Positions 1-9,525 are shown, counted from the first letter of the stretch. The stretch is 64,000 nucleotides of DNA from an uncultured Flavobacteriales bacterium (GCA_943788775.1 CALSRO010000007.1:1-64000); one strand, 5' to 3'. Made by a program: numbers and translations. The notes: generated by a model from the sequence alone, not told the origin.

Positions 1-356
1 CTATTGCGGCAGCCGTGGGAACAGCTGCTTTGGAAGTAGTGAGAGATGAGAAGTTAGCGCAGAATGCTCGAAAGCTCGGAAACATTTTCAGGACTGAAAT
101 GTCTAAACTAGCAGAGGAATCTCCTTTGGTTTCATTAGCAAGAGGACGAGGATTGTTGAATGCAGTGATTATAAATGATTCACCAGAAAGTGAAACAGCA
201 TGGAACATATGTGTTGCTCTGAAAGACAATGGATTGTTAGCTAAACCAACGCATGGCAATATCATTCGATTTGCACAGCCATTAGTGATGACTGAAGAGC
301 AATTGATGGAATGTATATCTATCATTCGAAACACAATTTTGAACTACCAAGCATAA
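1..356 (+). CDS. rocD: Ornithine--oxo-acid aminotransferase, C-terminal fragment
   Basis: This is the last 117 residues of a class III PLP-dependent aminotransferase; the start lies left of the window, and the frame is open from base 3. The fragment carries the small C-terminal domain, with the GRGLLNAV segment typical of ornithine aminotransferases and a conserved ending around [15 protein letters not shown]. The enzyme transfers the delta-amino group of ornithine to 2-oxoglutarate in cytoplasmic arginine/proline metabolism. The PLP lysine is not in the window, so a related acetylornithine enzyme cannot be fully excluded, although the C-terminal wording favours RocD. lipA starts 8 bases downstream on the same strand. 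Confidence 0.8.
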   Translation, partial: IAAAVGTAALEVVRDEKLAQNARKLGNIFRTEMSKLAEESPLVSLARGRGLLNAVIINDSPESETAWNICVALKDNGLLAKPTHGNIIRFAQPLVMTEEQLMECISIIRNTILNYQA

Positions 357-364
357 GACAACGC

Positions 365-1244
365 ATGGCAAACCTTCTCAAGAATAAGGAAGACCAACAG
401 GTCAAAATCAATAAACCGGATTGGTTAAAGGTTAAAATTCCTAGTGGCAAGGAGTATCTCCGAGTGAAAGATGTTGTAGAAACTCGCGGATTGCACACTA
501 TCTGTTCGAGTGGTAAATGCCCCAACCAAAGCGAATGCTGGACGGCAGGTACGGCAACGTTCATGATATTGGGTAACACCTGCACGCGATCCTGTCAATT
601 TTGTAATGTAGCAACGGGTGCGGGGGAAGAAGTGGATATTTTCGAACCAGCAAAAGTTGCAGAGAGTATCCGAGTGATGGGGCATAAAACACGCTGTTAT
701 TACTTCTGTAGATCGCGATGATTTGCCGGATGGTGGAGCTAACCATTGGAAGAAAACGGTAGAAATGATCCGTAAAAAGAACCCAGGTGTTACGATTGAA
801 ACCTTAATTCCAGATTTCAAAGGAGATTGGGCTAATCTCGATCCGATTTTGGAGGTGAAACCTGAAGTGGTATCGCACAACATTGAAACCGTTGAAAGAA
901 TCACACAAAAAGTTCGGATTCAGGCGAAGTATTGGAGAAGCATGGAAGTTTTGAAGCGATTGAAAGAGGGTGGAATCTCCAAAACCAAAAGTGGGATCAT
1001 GGTTGGTTTGGGTGAAACGGACGAAGAAGTGATTCAGACAATGAAGGATCTAGTTGCTCAAGGAGTAGATATTTTAACCATCGGACAATACCTTCAACCT
1101 ACTAAGAAACACTTGCCTGTGCTTGAGTTTGTAACACCTGAGAAGTTTGCAGAGTATAAGCGAATAGGTGAGGAGCTTGGTTTTTATCATGTGGAAAGTG
1201 GACCATTGGTGCGCAGCAGCTACCACGCAGAGAAGCATATTTAA
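365..1244 (+). pseudogene. lipA: Lipoyl synthase LipA, one frameshift
   Basis: Radical SAM enzyme that inserts two sulfur atoms into octanoyl groups to form lipoyl cofactor on 2-oxoacid dehydrogenases and GcvH. The auxiliary-cluster segment [13 protein letters not shown], the radical SAM motif CTRSCQFC and the C-terminal RSSY are all present. The frame that starts at ATG 365 runs off into unrelated sequence after [13 protein letters not shown]. The family sequence resumes in another frame with [20 protein letters not shown]. Removing one G from the GGGG run at 679-682 restores a protein of about 292 residues, the usual size. A one-base homopolymer error is the simplest explanation; a real mutation would abolish the enzyme. 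The 3' end probably overlaps the convergent phosphatase gene by a few bases. Confidence 0.9.
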
Positions 1245-2370
1245 ACGGCCAACCCCCCAATTCATTTCGGATTCCCTCAACGTCCAGGTCTTCTATCAAT
1301 TCAATGAGATTTGGAAAGAGCTTTTCATGAAAGCCATATTTTGGATTGCGCATTTCCTCAATTGCTGAATCCTTGCTCCAATTGTTATAGATCACCCGAT
1401 ATGCGGCAATGACAGCCCCAGTTCAGTCGGCTCCATACTTGCAATGAACCACAATGTTGTAATGGGTGTTATCAATAATTTTTAGTGCGGCTACGAGATC
1501 CCGTTCCGTCATTTTACGGGTCTTGATGGGCAGATGATACAATGTCAAAGGTGCATCCTTCATCCTCCGATCATCTGGATTGAAACGCCTAAGATTTAGA
1601 ATATTCTTACTCGCGGTTTGAGCCATCGATTCGAAGTCTTCCCTTGAAGGCTGCGCAGATCGGTAAATGTTCCAAGCCACCCAGCTACAATTCCTAGGGG
1701 AATTGTAATGGAAATCCATAGAACCAGTGGGAATTACAGCAAGTCTGATATCCTCCAATTGACGTTGAGTGCCGTCTGGACCAAGAGCTTGAATGTTTCG
1801 AATGGATACCTCGCCTCCATGCCTCAGTTTGTTTCTCACCTTATTTACCTCAGGATTGAGCGCAGGACCATCGCAGTGAATGACGACTTGACCTGTACCA
1901 GTGTCTGAGACAAAATCGTAACTCAAAATTTGAAACCTCAGATCAAATTCGAAGTTTTCCATCTTGGCAATTACTCCAGCGGCAGCCAGTAAATATTTGT
2001 ATGGAATGTCATCAATACCTGTTTTTCCTCCGAAGTAGGGTTTTGGGTCAGGAACATTTTTTACTCTGAATTCCTTTTTTCCAGCATCGAGGGTATCTCC
2101 GTTGGTGGTGTACCTGACATGGACATAACATGTGGGTCCCTTTCCGGGCCAGACCTTCCAATGATGGCCTTCATGAGAGATGTTATCTGCATTGCTAATC
2201 CTCACGATTAGATTAGAGTCAGGCACTCCTGCAACAGCCACTTCCATGGGGTTTGCTAAGCCACGATAAAACACATTCATTGCAGTAGGAGCAACAACCA
2301 AATTGATATCGGTTTGCCCAAAACATTGGAATGAAATCAAAAAACTTATTGCGCTGATCCAACGTGCCAT
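1241..2370 (-). pseudogene. Secreted GldM-like domain / dual-specificity-type phosphatase fusion, interrupted
   Basis: Signal peptide at the N-terminus (MARWISAISFLISFQCFGQ, start at 2370). Next come about 170 residues resembling the C-terminal domain of the gliding/T9SS protein GldM (VVAPTAMNVFYRGLANPMEV), then a cysteine phosphatase domain (IYRSAQPSREDFE; ILNLRRF; LPIKTR). The catalytic loop reads HCKYGAD-stop-TGA: the Arg codon of the CX5R signature is TGA at 1425-1423, where CGA is expected. Conserved sequence continues in frame behind it (AVIAAYRVIYNNWSKDSAIEEM). A second lesion is likely in the C6 run at 1253-1258: one more C would end the protein at 1241, next to the lipA stop. The domain identities are inferred from motifs. 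Whether the stop is a real inactivating mutation is open. Confidence 0.65.
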
Positions 2371-2441
2371 AGGCTCAAAGTTCACAGAATTTTTGGTTTG
2401 GAGACAAACGATTATTAATACCAAGCGTCTAAATACTTCGT

Positions 2442-2810
2442 ATGCGAATTACTGCACTTTTTATCTTGGTCTTGTTTTCTATCGCCTCTTGTGATGAACG
2501 TGCTTGCACCGAAATAGGCTGTGTAAATGGCTTGGTGATGTCTTTTGAATTAGAGGAGACAACTCAAGTTGAAATCACTTTTATTTCTGGTCAGAATACT
2601 TCGAAAATGGAATGTGGTGGCGTTCAATCCAATTGCATGAATACTGAGGTGTTTGACGATTTTTCAGTCGAAGAAATGCATGTGAAACTTTTCAATGATT
2701 CAATGCTCATCAATGAATACACTCAGGAAATAAGCTACGAGACCACCCGGCCCAATGGTGAAAAGTGTAATCCTGAATGCAGACAAGCCACCGTTACAAT
2801 TAGCGACTAG
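2442..2810 (+). CDS. Small lipoprotein of unknown function
   Basis: A 122-residue protein with a lipoprotein signal (MRITALFILVLFSIASC), the lipidated cysteine being residue 17. The mature part is acidic and cysteine-rich (CTEIGC, MECGG, NCMN, CNPEC), which suggests several disulfides in an exported domain. I recognise no family. It is divergent from the phosphatase gene, with about 70 bases between the two starts, so the promoters must share that gap. Two membrane-protein genes follow on the same strand. Confidence 0.65.
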   Translation: MRITALFILVLFSIASCDERACTEIGCVNGLVMSFELEETTQVEITFISGQNTSKMECGGVQSNCMNTEVFDDFSVEEMHVKLFNDSMLINEYTQEISYETTRPNGEKCNPECRQATVTISD

Positions 2811-2887
2811 GATTTCATTAAGTCATTGGGAAACGAAGCGGATAGTCCTTCGCAAGAACTCTGCAATCAAAATTCTACCTTTCCACC

Positions 2888-3850
2888 ATGCCAACAGAAG
2901 AACGAGAATGGTTAGACTCAGGTTTTATATCTCAGGAGCAATTTGCGGCCATTGAAGATATTAGAGAGGGTCGAGTTTTTTCTATTTCAAGTGAATTACA
3001 AGGTTTATTGTATCTGGGTGTTTTGCTTTTAGCCACGGGCACTGGGATAATTATTTACAACCATATTGGAAGTGTCGGGCATCTCATCGCAATCGGCCTA
3101 ATTGCTATTCTTTGTGCTGGCTCATATTGGTATATATTTTCTCGTTCGGTTGATTATTCTCCATCAAAGACAGATGATCCAAATCCATATTACGGATACC
3201 TCACATTGCTTGCAGCTCTTTTATCTGCTAGTTTGCTTACCTATTTGCAATTGCAATTTGAGGCATTTGGCGATCAATGGAGCTGGCTTACGCTTGTGAC
3301 TGCTGCTTTGTTTGCCTATATCGCATATCGATTCGATCATATTGGAGTACTTGGGTTGGCCATTACTTCACTTGCCTCGTTTCTTGGATTGCGCATAGAA
3401 CCTGATTTGTTCAATCCTTCCATCACATTGGATGGATTGTACTATTACAATACGGGTATAGTGTTGGCCATTGCACTTGCCGTAATTGGTTTGTGGTTAA
3501 AGTCAAAAGAAATTAAAGATCACTTCACTCCAGTATATATGCAGTTTGCGGCTCTTCTAGGTCTTTTAAGTGCCATGTCCGCCACTTCCGACCTTGGTTT
3601 AGTATCATGGTATAGTGTGGCAGCGATCGTTTTAAGCGCGTGCTCTGTGTATTATGCATTTCGAGTAAAATCCACATGGTATATGTTATATGGAGTTTCG
3701 GTAGCATACATCATTGTATCGGCATGGGTCATTCATTTTTGTTGGGAAGTATTAGATGGGGATAACATCATTTTGCTGTTTCTATATTTTACTGCTAGTC
3801 CAATAGTTCCCTTATTATTGATTCTAAAATCGAGGAGGCGATTCAAATGA
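2888..3850 (+). CDS. DUF2157-type membrane protein
   Basis: A 320-residue protein with a short cytoplasmic-looking N-terminus (WLDSGFISQEQFAAIE) followed by about nine hydrophobic segments beginning at LLYLGVLLLATGTGIIIYN. This arrangement is typical of DUF2157 integral membrane proteins of unknown function. Its stop overlaps the start of the next gene by four bases (ATGA at 3847-3850), so the two are probably co-translated. The assignment rests on architecture and the N-terminal helix pattern. Confidence 0.65.
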   Translation: MPTEEREWLDSGFISQEQFAAIEDIREGRVFSISSELQGLLYLGVLLLATGTGIIIYNHIGSVGHLIAIGLIAILCAGSYWYIFSRSVDYSPSKTDDPNPYYGYLTLLAALLSASLLTYLQLQFEAFGDQWSWLTLVTAALFAYIAYRFDHIGVLGLAITSLASFLGLRIEPDLFNPSITLDGLYYYNTGIVLAIALAVIGLWLKSKEIKDHFTPVYMQFAALLGLLSAMSATSDLGLVSWYSVAAIVLSACSVYYAFRVKSTWYMLYGVSVAYIIVSAWVIHFCWEVLDGDNIILLFLYFTASPIVPLLLILKSRRRFK

Positions 3851-4989
3851 TATCTGCCTATACCATAGAGCAAATCAGCGCTTTGCGACATCAGTTGAAG
3901 GCCCGTAAATGGCTGAAGGCGGGACTTGTCAATCAGGATAAGCACGATTTAATTGTTGAGGCTTACCCTTCCAATCTTTATAGAGTGAAATTGGCCATGG
4001 CAGCCTTATTGTTTTTAGGTGGAACAGTAGTGGTAATTGGGCTTCAGTTGACAATAGCCATGAGTTTTTTAAATGAGCTAGAAGATTTGCTCGGTTTTCC
4101 AACCTTGATTATGGGGTTGTTAGTGTTGGTCTTTGCAGAGTGGTTGTTGATTCGGGAACAATGTCATCACAGGACCGGGATGCTACAGGCAGTTTATTTA
4201 CATGGCCTGCAACTCCTTATCGCGTCAAGCGCTTATTTTTTTGATGATAACGAAATCATTGTTGTCTTGACAGCGTTCATTCTGAGCTTATTAGCCTCAT
4301 TGCGCTACATGGATCGATTCGCCTTAGCATCCGCGCTCGTGTGTTTTGGGGTGTTTGTTTTTCAGCTATTTGATTCGTTTGATGGAATGATGGTCTATTT
4401 CGTTCCAATTTTCCTCGCAATATGTTATGGGGCAGCGGCATTTTGGCTAGATAGATTGAGTAAATCAGGTGAGCATTGGATGTATGGAGATTTAATAAAT
4501 GCAGGCAAGCTGTTTTCACTGATCTTGATGTATATATCCGTCAATGTACTTGTCGTATCCTCTGGTGGTAATTTGTTAATGAATCTCGATGGCCAACTTC
4601 CATTTGCATGGTTATTCATAGCCCTAACAATATTGCTTCCCCTGACTATGTTCTATTTCGGGTGGAAAAATCGGGATAGAATTCTCTTAAACATTGGTGG
4701 TATTGGCGCTGTGCTTTCCGTACCATCCATCAAGTTGTATTTCGAAATGCCGACAAACGAATTTGTCATAGCCTTTGTGGGAGTTTTGCTTATTGTAACC
4801 GCCATCCTTTTGATTAGGTATTTCAGTGCTGCTCGAAATGGAATTTCAAGTGCTAAGGAGCAAGGGCAGTCATCATCGATTTTAAAAATCCTAGAGGCAG
4901 CTCAAGCGTTTCAGCAAGGAGAGAAACCAACCACAGATACCTTTGGTGGTGGTGAATTTGGCGGTGGAGGAGCAGAGGGAAAGTTCTAA
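3847..4989 (+). CDS. DUF2157-like membrane protein with Gly-rich tail
   Basis: A 380-residue protein with the same plan as its upstream neighbour: a soluble N-terminal helix (ARKWLKAGLVNQDKHDLIVEAYP), then about ten membrane segments starting at LAMAALLFLGGTVVVIGL. The two look like diverged tandem copies and share a four-base ATGA overlap. Unlike the first copy it ends in a flexible glycine-rich tail (FGGGEFGGGGAEGKF). Such tails occur on some membrane proteins with exposed C-termini, but I infer no specific role. Function unknown. Confidence 0.6.
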   Translation: MISAYTIEQISALRHQLKARKWLKAGLVNQDKHDLIVEAYPSNLYRVKLAMAALLFLGGTVVVIGLQLTIAMSFLNELEDLLGFPTLIMGLLVLVFAEWLLIREQCHHRTGMLQAVYLHGLQLLIASSAYFFDDNEIIVVLTAFILSLLASLRYMDRFALASALVCFGVFVFQLFDSFDGMMVYFVPIFLAICYGAAAFWLDRLSKSGEHWMYGDLINAGKLFSLILMYISVNVLVVSSGGNLLMNLDGQLPFAWLFIALTILLPLTMFYFGWKNRDRILLNIGGIGAVLSVPSIKLYFEMPTNEFVIAFVGVLLIVTAILLIRYFSAARNGISSAKEQGQSSSILKILEAAQAFQQGEKPTTDTFGGGEFGGGGAEGKF

Positions 4990-5003
4990 GAATCCATGAA
5001 TGG

Positions 5004-5450
5004 TTAGATCAAAACTTTGACCACCACTTTTTTCACTGCTGAACTCTCATCTATAGCGATACCTGGCATATGTATATCATCAGGAAATAATATCATAAAG
5101 CTACCTTCTTCAAACTTTATGGCTTCGCAAGTAGTATCATAAAATGAGTAATCCCGTTCTAAATTGGTTTCATAGGGCTGCTGATCGCGCAGTGATACAA
5201 GCCCCATATGTTCGGTGCCCTTGATCATAAATTGAACATCGATGTATTTGTAATGAGCCTCTAATTTACAATCTGATTTATCACGAGTATCATATTCAGA
5301 AACCACTGCTCTAACGTTGTCACCATCTATCGTATAGCGCCCGACTTCAGCGTTCTTCAGGTCTGTGTTTTGAATGAATTCAAATGCTTGATTTAAACGT
5401 GCTCCAAGTCCAGCATACAAATGAGCGTTTTCGATTTTATCTTTAATCAT
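5004..5450 (-). CDS. YhcH/YjgK/YiaL family protein
   Basis: A 148-residue cupin-like protein of the YhcH/YjgK/YiaL (EbgC, DUF386) family. The family hallmarks YIDVQFMIKGTEHMG in the middle and LFPDDIHMPGIA near the C-terminus are visible; their histidines and acidic residues form the presumed metal site. Members are often linked with sialic acid or sugar catabolism and may act on anomeric sugars, but no sugar genes lie nearby. It converges on the DUF2157-like gene with a 14-base gap. Confidence 0.8.
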   Translation of the reverse strand: MIKDKIENAHLYAGLGARLNQAFEFIQNTDLKNAEVGRYTIDGDNVRAVVSEYDTRDKSDCKLEAHYKYIDVQFMIKGTEHMGLVSLRDQQPYETNLERDYSFYDTTCEAIKFEEGSFMILFPDDIHMPGIAIDESSAVKKVVVKVLI

Positions 5451-5517
5451 GTCGGAATCTAGTAATGTTACCGTTTATCAAAACTAGCTTTTCGGATATC
5501 GCAAAGTCAGAGACTTA

Positions 5518-5868
5518 TTAATTAAACCAAACAGCATATCGTTTTCTTCGGAGCTCTAAAGCCAATGATTCTTCCAATTTGAGAGCATCCGCTCGATTGT
5601 AAACAGGGTCGATGTAATTATAAAGGCTTGGGCGGAGGTATGTCCCGAATTTCTCCACAATATTCGAACTGAGTTTGTGGCCTTTCTTATTTCTGCAGCC
5701 CGTTTTGTGTTGCTCAAATCGCTCTTGAGGGGTTTTTGTGGTTACACCAACATACAAGCATTCTAACACTCCATTGTACTGTGGATTGGCATTTCGGAAT
5801 TTGGCACTTTCGGTAAATACCTTTTTAGACAGCTCAATAACATACACTCGGTATTCTAAACGAGCCAT
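5518..5868 (-). CDS. GIY-YIG nuclease-like protein
   Basis: A 116-residue protein with a diverged GIY-YIG core: YRVYVIEL for the first motif, CLYVGVTTKTPQERFEQH for the second motif plus the conserved arginine and histidine, and an acidic residue near the C-terminus (LKLEESLALE). Single-domain proteins of this kind are common and mostly uncharacterised. It sits directly downstream of the hotdog-protein gene (stop at 5870) and is probably co-transcribed with it. Confidence 0.65.
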   Translation of the reverse strand: MARLEYRVYVIELSKKVFTESAKFRNANPQYNGVLECLYVGVTTKTPQERFEQHKTGCRNKKGHKLSSNIVEKFGTYLRPSLYNYIDPVYNRADALKLEESLALELRRKRYAVWFN

Positions 5869-5869
5869 T

Positions 5870-6361
5870 TTATTTTACCTTAAAACTCCATTCAATCCAG
5901 AACTTGGATACGCATTCTCCACTGTCCAATTTTCCTTCACTAAGCAATGTAATTTTCTGTCCTTCACCAGATTTGATAGCCGCAGTGACACAGTCATAAA
6001 CGTCTTTTCCATCATGACAACTGAATGTGATTTGCCCATCCGCTTTTTTGTAAAACTCGCTTCGCATTCCGGTCACTAGCATCGAAACCTTGCCGCGACC
6101 TTCGATGGCAGCTACGGCTAAAACACCGGTAGAAAACTCAGCAGCGCCAGCCTGTGCAGCGAAGTAAACGGATCTAAACGGGTTTTGCGTCCGTTTCGTG
6201 AAGGGAATCGTCACCTTGGAGTGATTCATATCTAAGAGCCTCAGTTTTACCCTCCAAAAGAGTAACGATGGAAGCTTAGTCCAGAAATAGAACTTCAATT
6301 TCCATGGATTAAGTAGTTCGCGTATCAATTTTTGCGCTTTTGGATTCAGCTGGTCGTTCAT
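5870..6361 (-). CDS. DUF4442 hotdog-fold protein, thioesterase-like
   Basis: A 163-residue protein resembling the DUF4442 family, which has the acyl-CoA thioesterase hotdog fold. Supporting features are NPFRSVYFAAQAGAAEFSTG, corresponding to the hotdog helix, and the following strands with MLVTGMRSEFYKKADGQITF. Substrate unknown. The gene starts about 87 bases from the divergent flavoprotein gene. Confidence 0.65.
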   Translation of the reverse strand: MNDQLNPKAQKLIRELLNPWKLKFYFWTKLPSLLFWRVKLRLLDMNHSKVTIPFTKRTQNPFRSVYFAAQAGAAEFSTGVLAVAAIEGRGKVSMLVTGMRSEFYKKADGQITFSCHDGKDVYDCVTAAIKSGEGQKITLLSEGKLDSGECVSKFWIEWSFKVK

Positions 6362-6447
6362 AATATAAAAGTACTCGAACGGAATGGGTGGTCATGTTAT
6401 TTAATGTGCCTTAGTTTTTCAAGCTTTGAAATTCAGTTCTTTGCCGC

Positions 6448-7995
6448 ATGTGGAATGAATTTCAATTTCAAGTTGATCCTGAAACAGCAGCCTCGCCTGA
6501 ATTATTGCGAACCGCTGCCGCAACCCATGCAGGGATTTCGGAAGTTGAAATTAGTCATGTTCAGATTTTGAAACGTTCCATTGATGCCCGTCAACGGCAA
6601 GTCAAGGTGAATTTGAAGGTGAAAATTTTCAGCAAGGAAAATTACATCGAGGAGGTCATTGAATTGCCTGACTATCCCAACGTTAGTAGTTCAGAGGAAG
6701 TGGTGATCATTGGAGCGGGACCTGCCGGAATGTTTGCAGCACTGCGTTGCATTGAGTTGGGTAAAAAGCCCATTCTGCTTGAGCGTGGTAAGATGGTGCG
6801 CGATCGTAGGAGAGATTTACGTGCCATCAATATTGAGCATGTGGTGAATGAAGATTCGAACTATTGCTTTGGTGAAGGTGGAGCCGGAACATACAGCGAT
6901 GGTAAACTCTACACTCGATCCAAGAAGCGCGGTGATGTTGATCGCATACTTCGATTGTTAGTGGCGTTTGGAGCGAGTAGAGACATCATGGTGGACGCCC
7001 ATCCGCATATTGGAACCAATAAGCTGCCAGAAATTATCGAATCCGTGCGCGAATGTATTTTGGCGCAGGGTGGAGAAATCCGATTCAATGCACGTGTCAC
7101 AGACCTCATGCTTGATTCGAACCAGATAAAAGGCGTCATGCTTCAAAATGGCGATAAAATGGAATCGACTAAGGTCATTTTGGCCACTGGGCATAGCGCG
7201 CGGGATATTTTTGAACTCCTCCATACCAAGGGAATACAGATCGAGGCAAAACCCTTTGCTTTAGGGGTGAGGGTGGAACATCCGCAAGAATTGATCGATA
7301 CGATTCAGTACAAATGTGATGTGCGAGGACCCTATTTGCCGCCTTCTCCTTATAGTTTAGTTAAACAAGTAGATGGAAGAGGTGTCTATTCTTTTTGTAT
7401 GTGTCCAGGCGGCATAACAGCCCCCTGTGCTACGAGTCCAGGCGAAGTAGTTACGAACGGGTGGTCGCCCAGCAAAAGGGATCAGAGTACCGCCAATTCG
7501 GGAATTGTGGTAGAGCTCCGAGTGGAGGATTTTAAGGATTACGCTCAGTTTGGCCCCTTGGCGGGAGTCGAATTTCAAAAGGCCATCGAACAACGAGCAT
7601 GGAAAATGGGAGGGGAGACGCAACGTGTGCCTGCCCAGCGATTGATGGATTTTATTGACAAGACACGCTCAAGTGACATACCTAAAACATCATATGTTCC
7701 AGGAACCACTTCAGTCGAAATGAGTGAAGTGTTGCCATCATTGATTCACAGGGCGTTACGCGGAGGGTTTAAGCAATTCGAATCGTCAATGAAGGGGTAT
7801 CTGACAAACGAGGCTGTTGTGCATGCTCCAGAGTCACGCACCTCATCTCCTGTTCGTATTCCAAGGGACAGGGAAACATTAGAACATATCCAGGTCAAAG
7901 GTTTATATCCATGTGGCGAAGGGGCAGGTTATGCTGGAGGGATTATTTCGGCCGCGATTGATGGAGAGAAGTGCGCTGAGCATGCCGTGAAGTAA
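6448..7995 (+). CDS. NAD(P)/FAD-dependent oxidoreductase (COG2509-like)
   Basis: A 515-residue flavoprotein. Residues 1-80 form a small alpha/beta domain. The dinucleotide-binding motif GAGPAG lies at residues 89-94, followed by an acidic-end strand (PILLERG). The FAD-contacting segment near the end reads GLYPCGEGAGYAGGI. Further family landmarks are CFGEGGAGTYSDGKLYTR and CMCPGG. These large FAD-dependent dehydrogenases are widespread, but their substrate is unknown. The gene stands alone, divergent from the hotdog gene. Confidence 0.75.
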   Translation: MWNEFQFQVDPETAASPELLRTAAATHAGISEVEISHVQILKRSIDARQRQVKVNLKVKIFSKENYIEEVIELPDYPNVSSSEEVVIIGAGPAGMFAALRCIELGKKPILLERGKMVRDRRRDLRAINIEHVVNEDSNYCFGEGGAGTYSDGKLYTRSKKRGDVDRILRLLVAFGASRDIMVDAHPHIGTNKLPEIIESVRECILAQGGEIRFNARVTDLMLDSNQIKGVMLQNGDKMESTKVILATGHSARDIFELLHTKGIQIEAKPFALGVRVEHPQELIDTIQYKCDVRGPYLPPSPYSLVKQVDGRGVYSFCMCPGGITAPCATSPGEVVTNGWSPSKRDQSTANSGIVVELRVEDFKDYAQFGPLAGVEFQKAIEQRAWKMGGETQRVPAQRLMDFIDKTRSSDIPKTSYVPGTTSVEMSEVLPSLIHRALRGGFKQFESSMKGYLTNEAVVHAPESRTSSPVRIPRDRETLEHIQVKGLYPCGEGAGYAGGIISAAIDGEKCAEHAVK

Positions 7996-8081
7996 CAGTG
8001 TTTATATAGCCCTTCAGCCATTATTTGGATGAAACAGCGTTCGGGAATTACCCTTCGGTTAATGTCACCTTAAGGATTATG

Positions 8082-8089
8082 TAGGTTTG
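8082..8089 (+). promoter_or_regulatory. Possible Bacteroidota -7 promoter element
   Basis: TAGGTTTG matches the Bacteroidota -7 consensus TAnnTTTG and lies 50 bases before the small membrane-protein gene at 8139. I do not see a convincing TTTG -33 box at the right distance, so confidence is low. Confidence 0.35.
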
Positions 8090-8138
8090 TTTAAAATTCA
8101 GATTTTGAACATCTTAAGGTGTGTATTGTTGATACTAT

Positions 8139-8240
8139 ATGAAACCAGAAAAACAACGACCAAGAGTATTTCTCCGTAAGATGCTAACCGTAATAGCCAT
8201 CTTATCTATTGTAATTTTAGCAGGGGTGGTTATTATCTAG
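8139..8240 (+). CDS. 33-residue single-pass membrane protein
   Basis: A short reading frame from ATG 8139 to TAG 8240. It begins with a positively charged stretch (MKPEKQRPRVFLRK) and continues as a single hydrophobic helix of about 19 residues to the last codon. Charge placement predicts an inner-membrane protein with its N-terminus in the cytoplasm. It lies in a gap of about 250 bases with no other gene, on the same strand as the flavoprotein gene and with a possible -7 element upstream. Basic head, clean helix and immediate stop support a real small protein; no family is recognised. Confidence 0.45.
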   Translation: MKPEKQRPRVFLRKMLTVIAILSIVILAGVVII

Positions 8241-8250
8241 TAGAGATATT

Positions 8251-8805
8251 CTACTCCTTAACGCATTCCTTTTGTTTGCTTCTATTCTTCCATTGAATCC
8301 AATATTCCTCTAAACCTTCGGGAGTCGTTTTAAGCTCACTAATGTCGAGTTGCTCGCCTTTCAACAGGGCGCTGCTCAATTGTTTTTTCCGAGACGCAAT
8401 GGCAGGTGTATGATTCCAACCACCGCAATGGTCAAAGGATGTATAGGCATCACATCTTTCGGAAACTTGAATAAATGGAATATCTAAGTGATACTTTACA
8501 TTTCCACTGCCCATGCCCGTGGTTGTCATTTTGATGCCTTCAAAATCGACCTTTGAGTACAATTTATTGTCAAACAACTCCTTGAGTTTGTCGCCAACCG
8601 CTGCCGACATGGTATTGGAAAACTGATGTGCCACATCCAATCCGTTTAGAAATTCTGGTCCGACATAGGTGCCGATACAACCTTGATCTGTACAGGAGAT
8701 TTCGGGTTTTTCTAGAGACTGAGCATTCAAGCTGGACCAAGCGATGGTCAAGGCAGTACAACATACCCAAGTCGATAATTGGAGGTGGTTAAGAGTCATG
8801 GTCAT
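8251..8805 (-). CDS. Secreted protein of unknown function
   Basis: About 184 residues from ATG 8805 (or 8799). The signal peptide ends near WSSLNAQ. The mature part has paired cysteines (SCTDQGCIG) and a second cysteine region around ERCDAYTSFDHCGGWNH. The start overlaps the end of the upstream gene by up to 17 bases, so the two are almost certainly co-transcribed. A longer frame exists upstream, but the signal peptide decides for 8805. No family recognised. Confidence 0.55.
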   Translation of the reverse strand: MTMTLNHLQLSTWVCCTALTIAWSSLNAQSLEKPEISCTDQGCIGTYVGPEFLNGLDVAHQFSNTMSAAVGDKLKELFDNKLYSKVDFEGIKMTTTGMGSGNVKYHLDIPFIQVSERCDAYTSFDHCGGWNHTPAIASRKKQLSSALLKGEQLDISELKTTPEGLEEYWIQWKNRSKQKECVKE

Positions 8806-9478
8806 CGTGATATTTATCGAATATACCCTGCTGAAAGGGTGTCCAAAGGCATGCGCGTTGACCACCTTTCTTGAGTGCCAAATTAGCCCAAGAGTTACAC
8901 GTATTCATAAAGCTATACGTTCCCTGGGCCTCATAAAAGGCATCCGTCTCACCATAATTTGCATCTGTTTCAATCAACATAACTTTTCCATTGTCATCCC
9001 GCTGAAAGCTCTGATTGATGAATTGAATAAGTCGATCATATTGCCCTTTGCTAAGCATAATACGCTTGCACGATTCACTTTCCTCCATTCTCTCATAAAA
9101 GGTAGTATGCATGGCGGTACTGCTCAGTCCAAATGCTGCGTTAAAAGCAGTCGAAAACTTCAAATCTGCCCAAGTGGGCGTGTTTAAGTAAAATCCTTTA
9201 TCTCCCCAGCCAATGGCTAAATGCTTGTAGCGCAGCGAGTCGCTCAGGTGGTGAATGTCTTTGAACCAATTAAATTGTTTAGTTATGGTTGGCACCACAA
9301 TGTCTGTATGAACCCCATTGGTTAGAATGTATATTTCTACCTCTTGGCTCGCTGCTTCACGATCAACCTCAATACTCGAAAATGCATATGCTGTAATTAA
9401 ATACAAAGCGATGCTGCCAATGACTATAGCAGCTATGATCAAGGAAAATCGTAGTATTTTGAAACTGAGTCTCTTCAC
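8789..9478 (-). CDS. TIGR02117 / DUF2459 family membrane-anchored protein
   Basis: A 229-residue protein with one N-terminal membrane helix, then a conserved domain: ILTNGVHTDIVVP, HLAIGWGDKGFYLNTPTW and FNAAFG. TNGVHTD and GWGDKGFY are hallmarks of the TIGR02117 (DUF2459) family. Some members are annotated as urease-associated, but no urease genes are here. The segment NTCNSWANLALKKGG resembles a peptidase-like Cys site, which is only a guess. The next gene overlaps its 3' end. Confidence 0.7.
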   Translation of the reverse strand: MKRLSFKILRFSLIIAAIVIGSIALYLITAYAFSSIEVDREAASQEVEIYILTNGVHTDIVVPTITKQFNWFKDIHHLSDSLRYKHLAIGWGDKGFYLNTPTWADLKFSTAFNAAFGLSSTAMHTTFYERMEESESCKRIMLSKGQYDRLIQFINQSFQRDDNGKVMLIETDANYGETDAFYEAQGTYSFMNTCNSWANLALKKGGQRACLWTPFQQGIFDKYHDDHDS

Positions 9479-9525
9479 AGGAACTAAAACTAAGTTTTTA
9501 TAGGTTTTCGTGTGCCGACCCGCCT

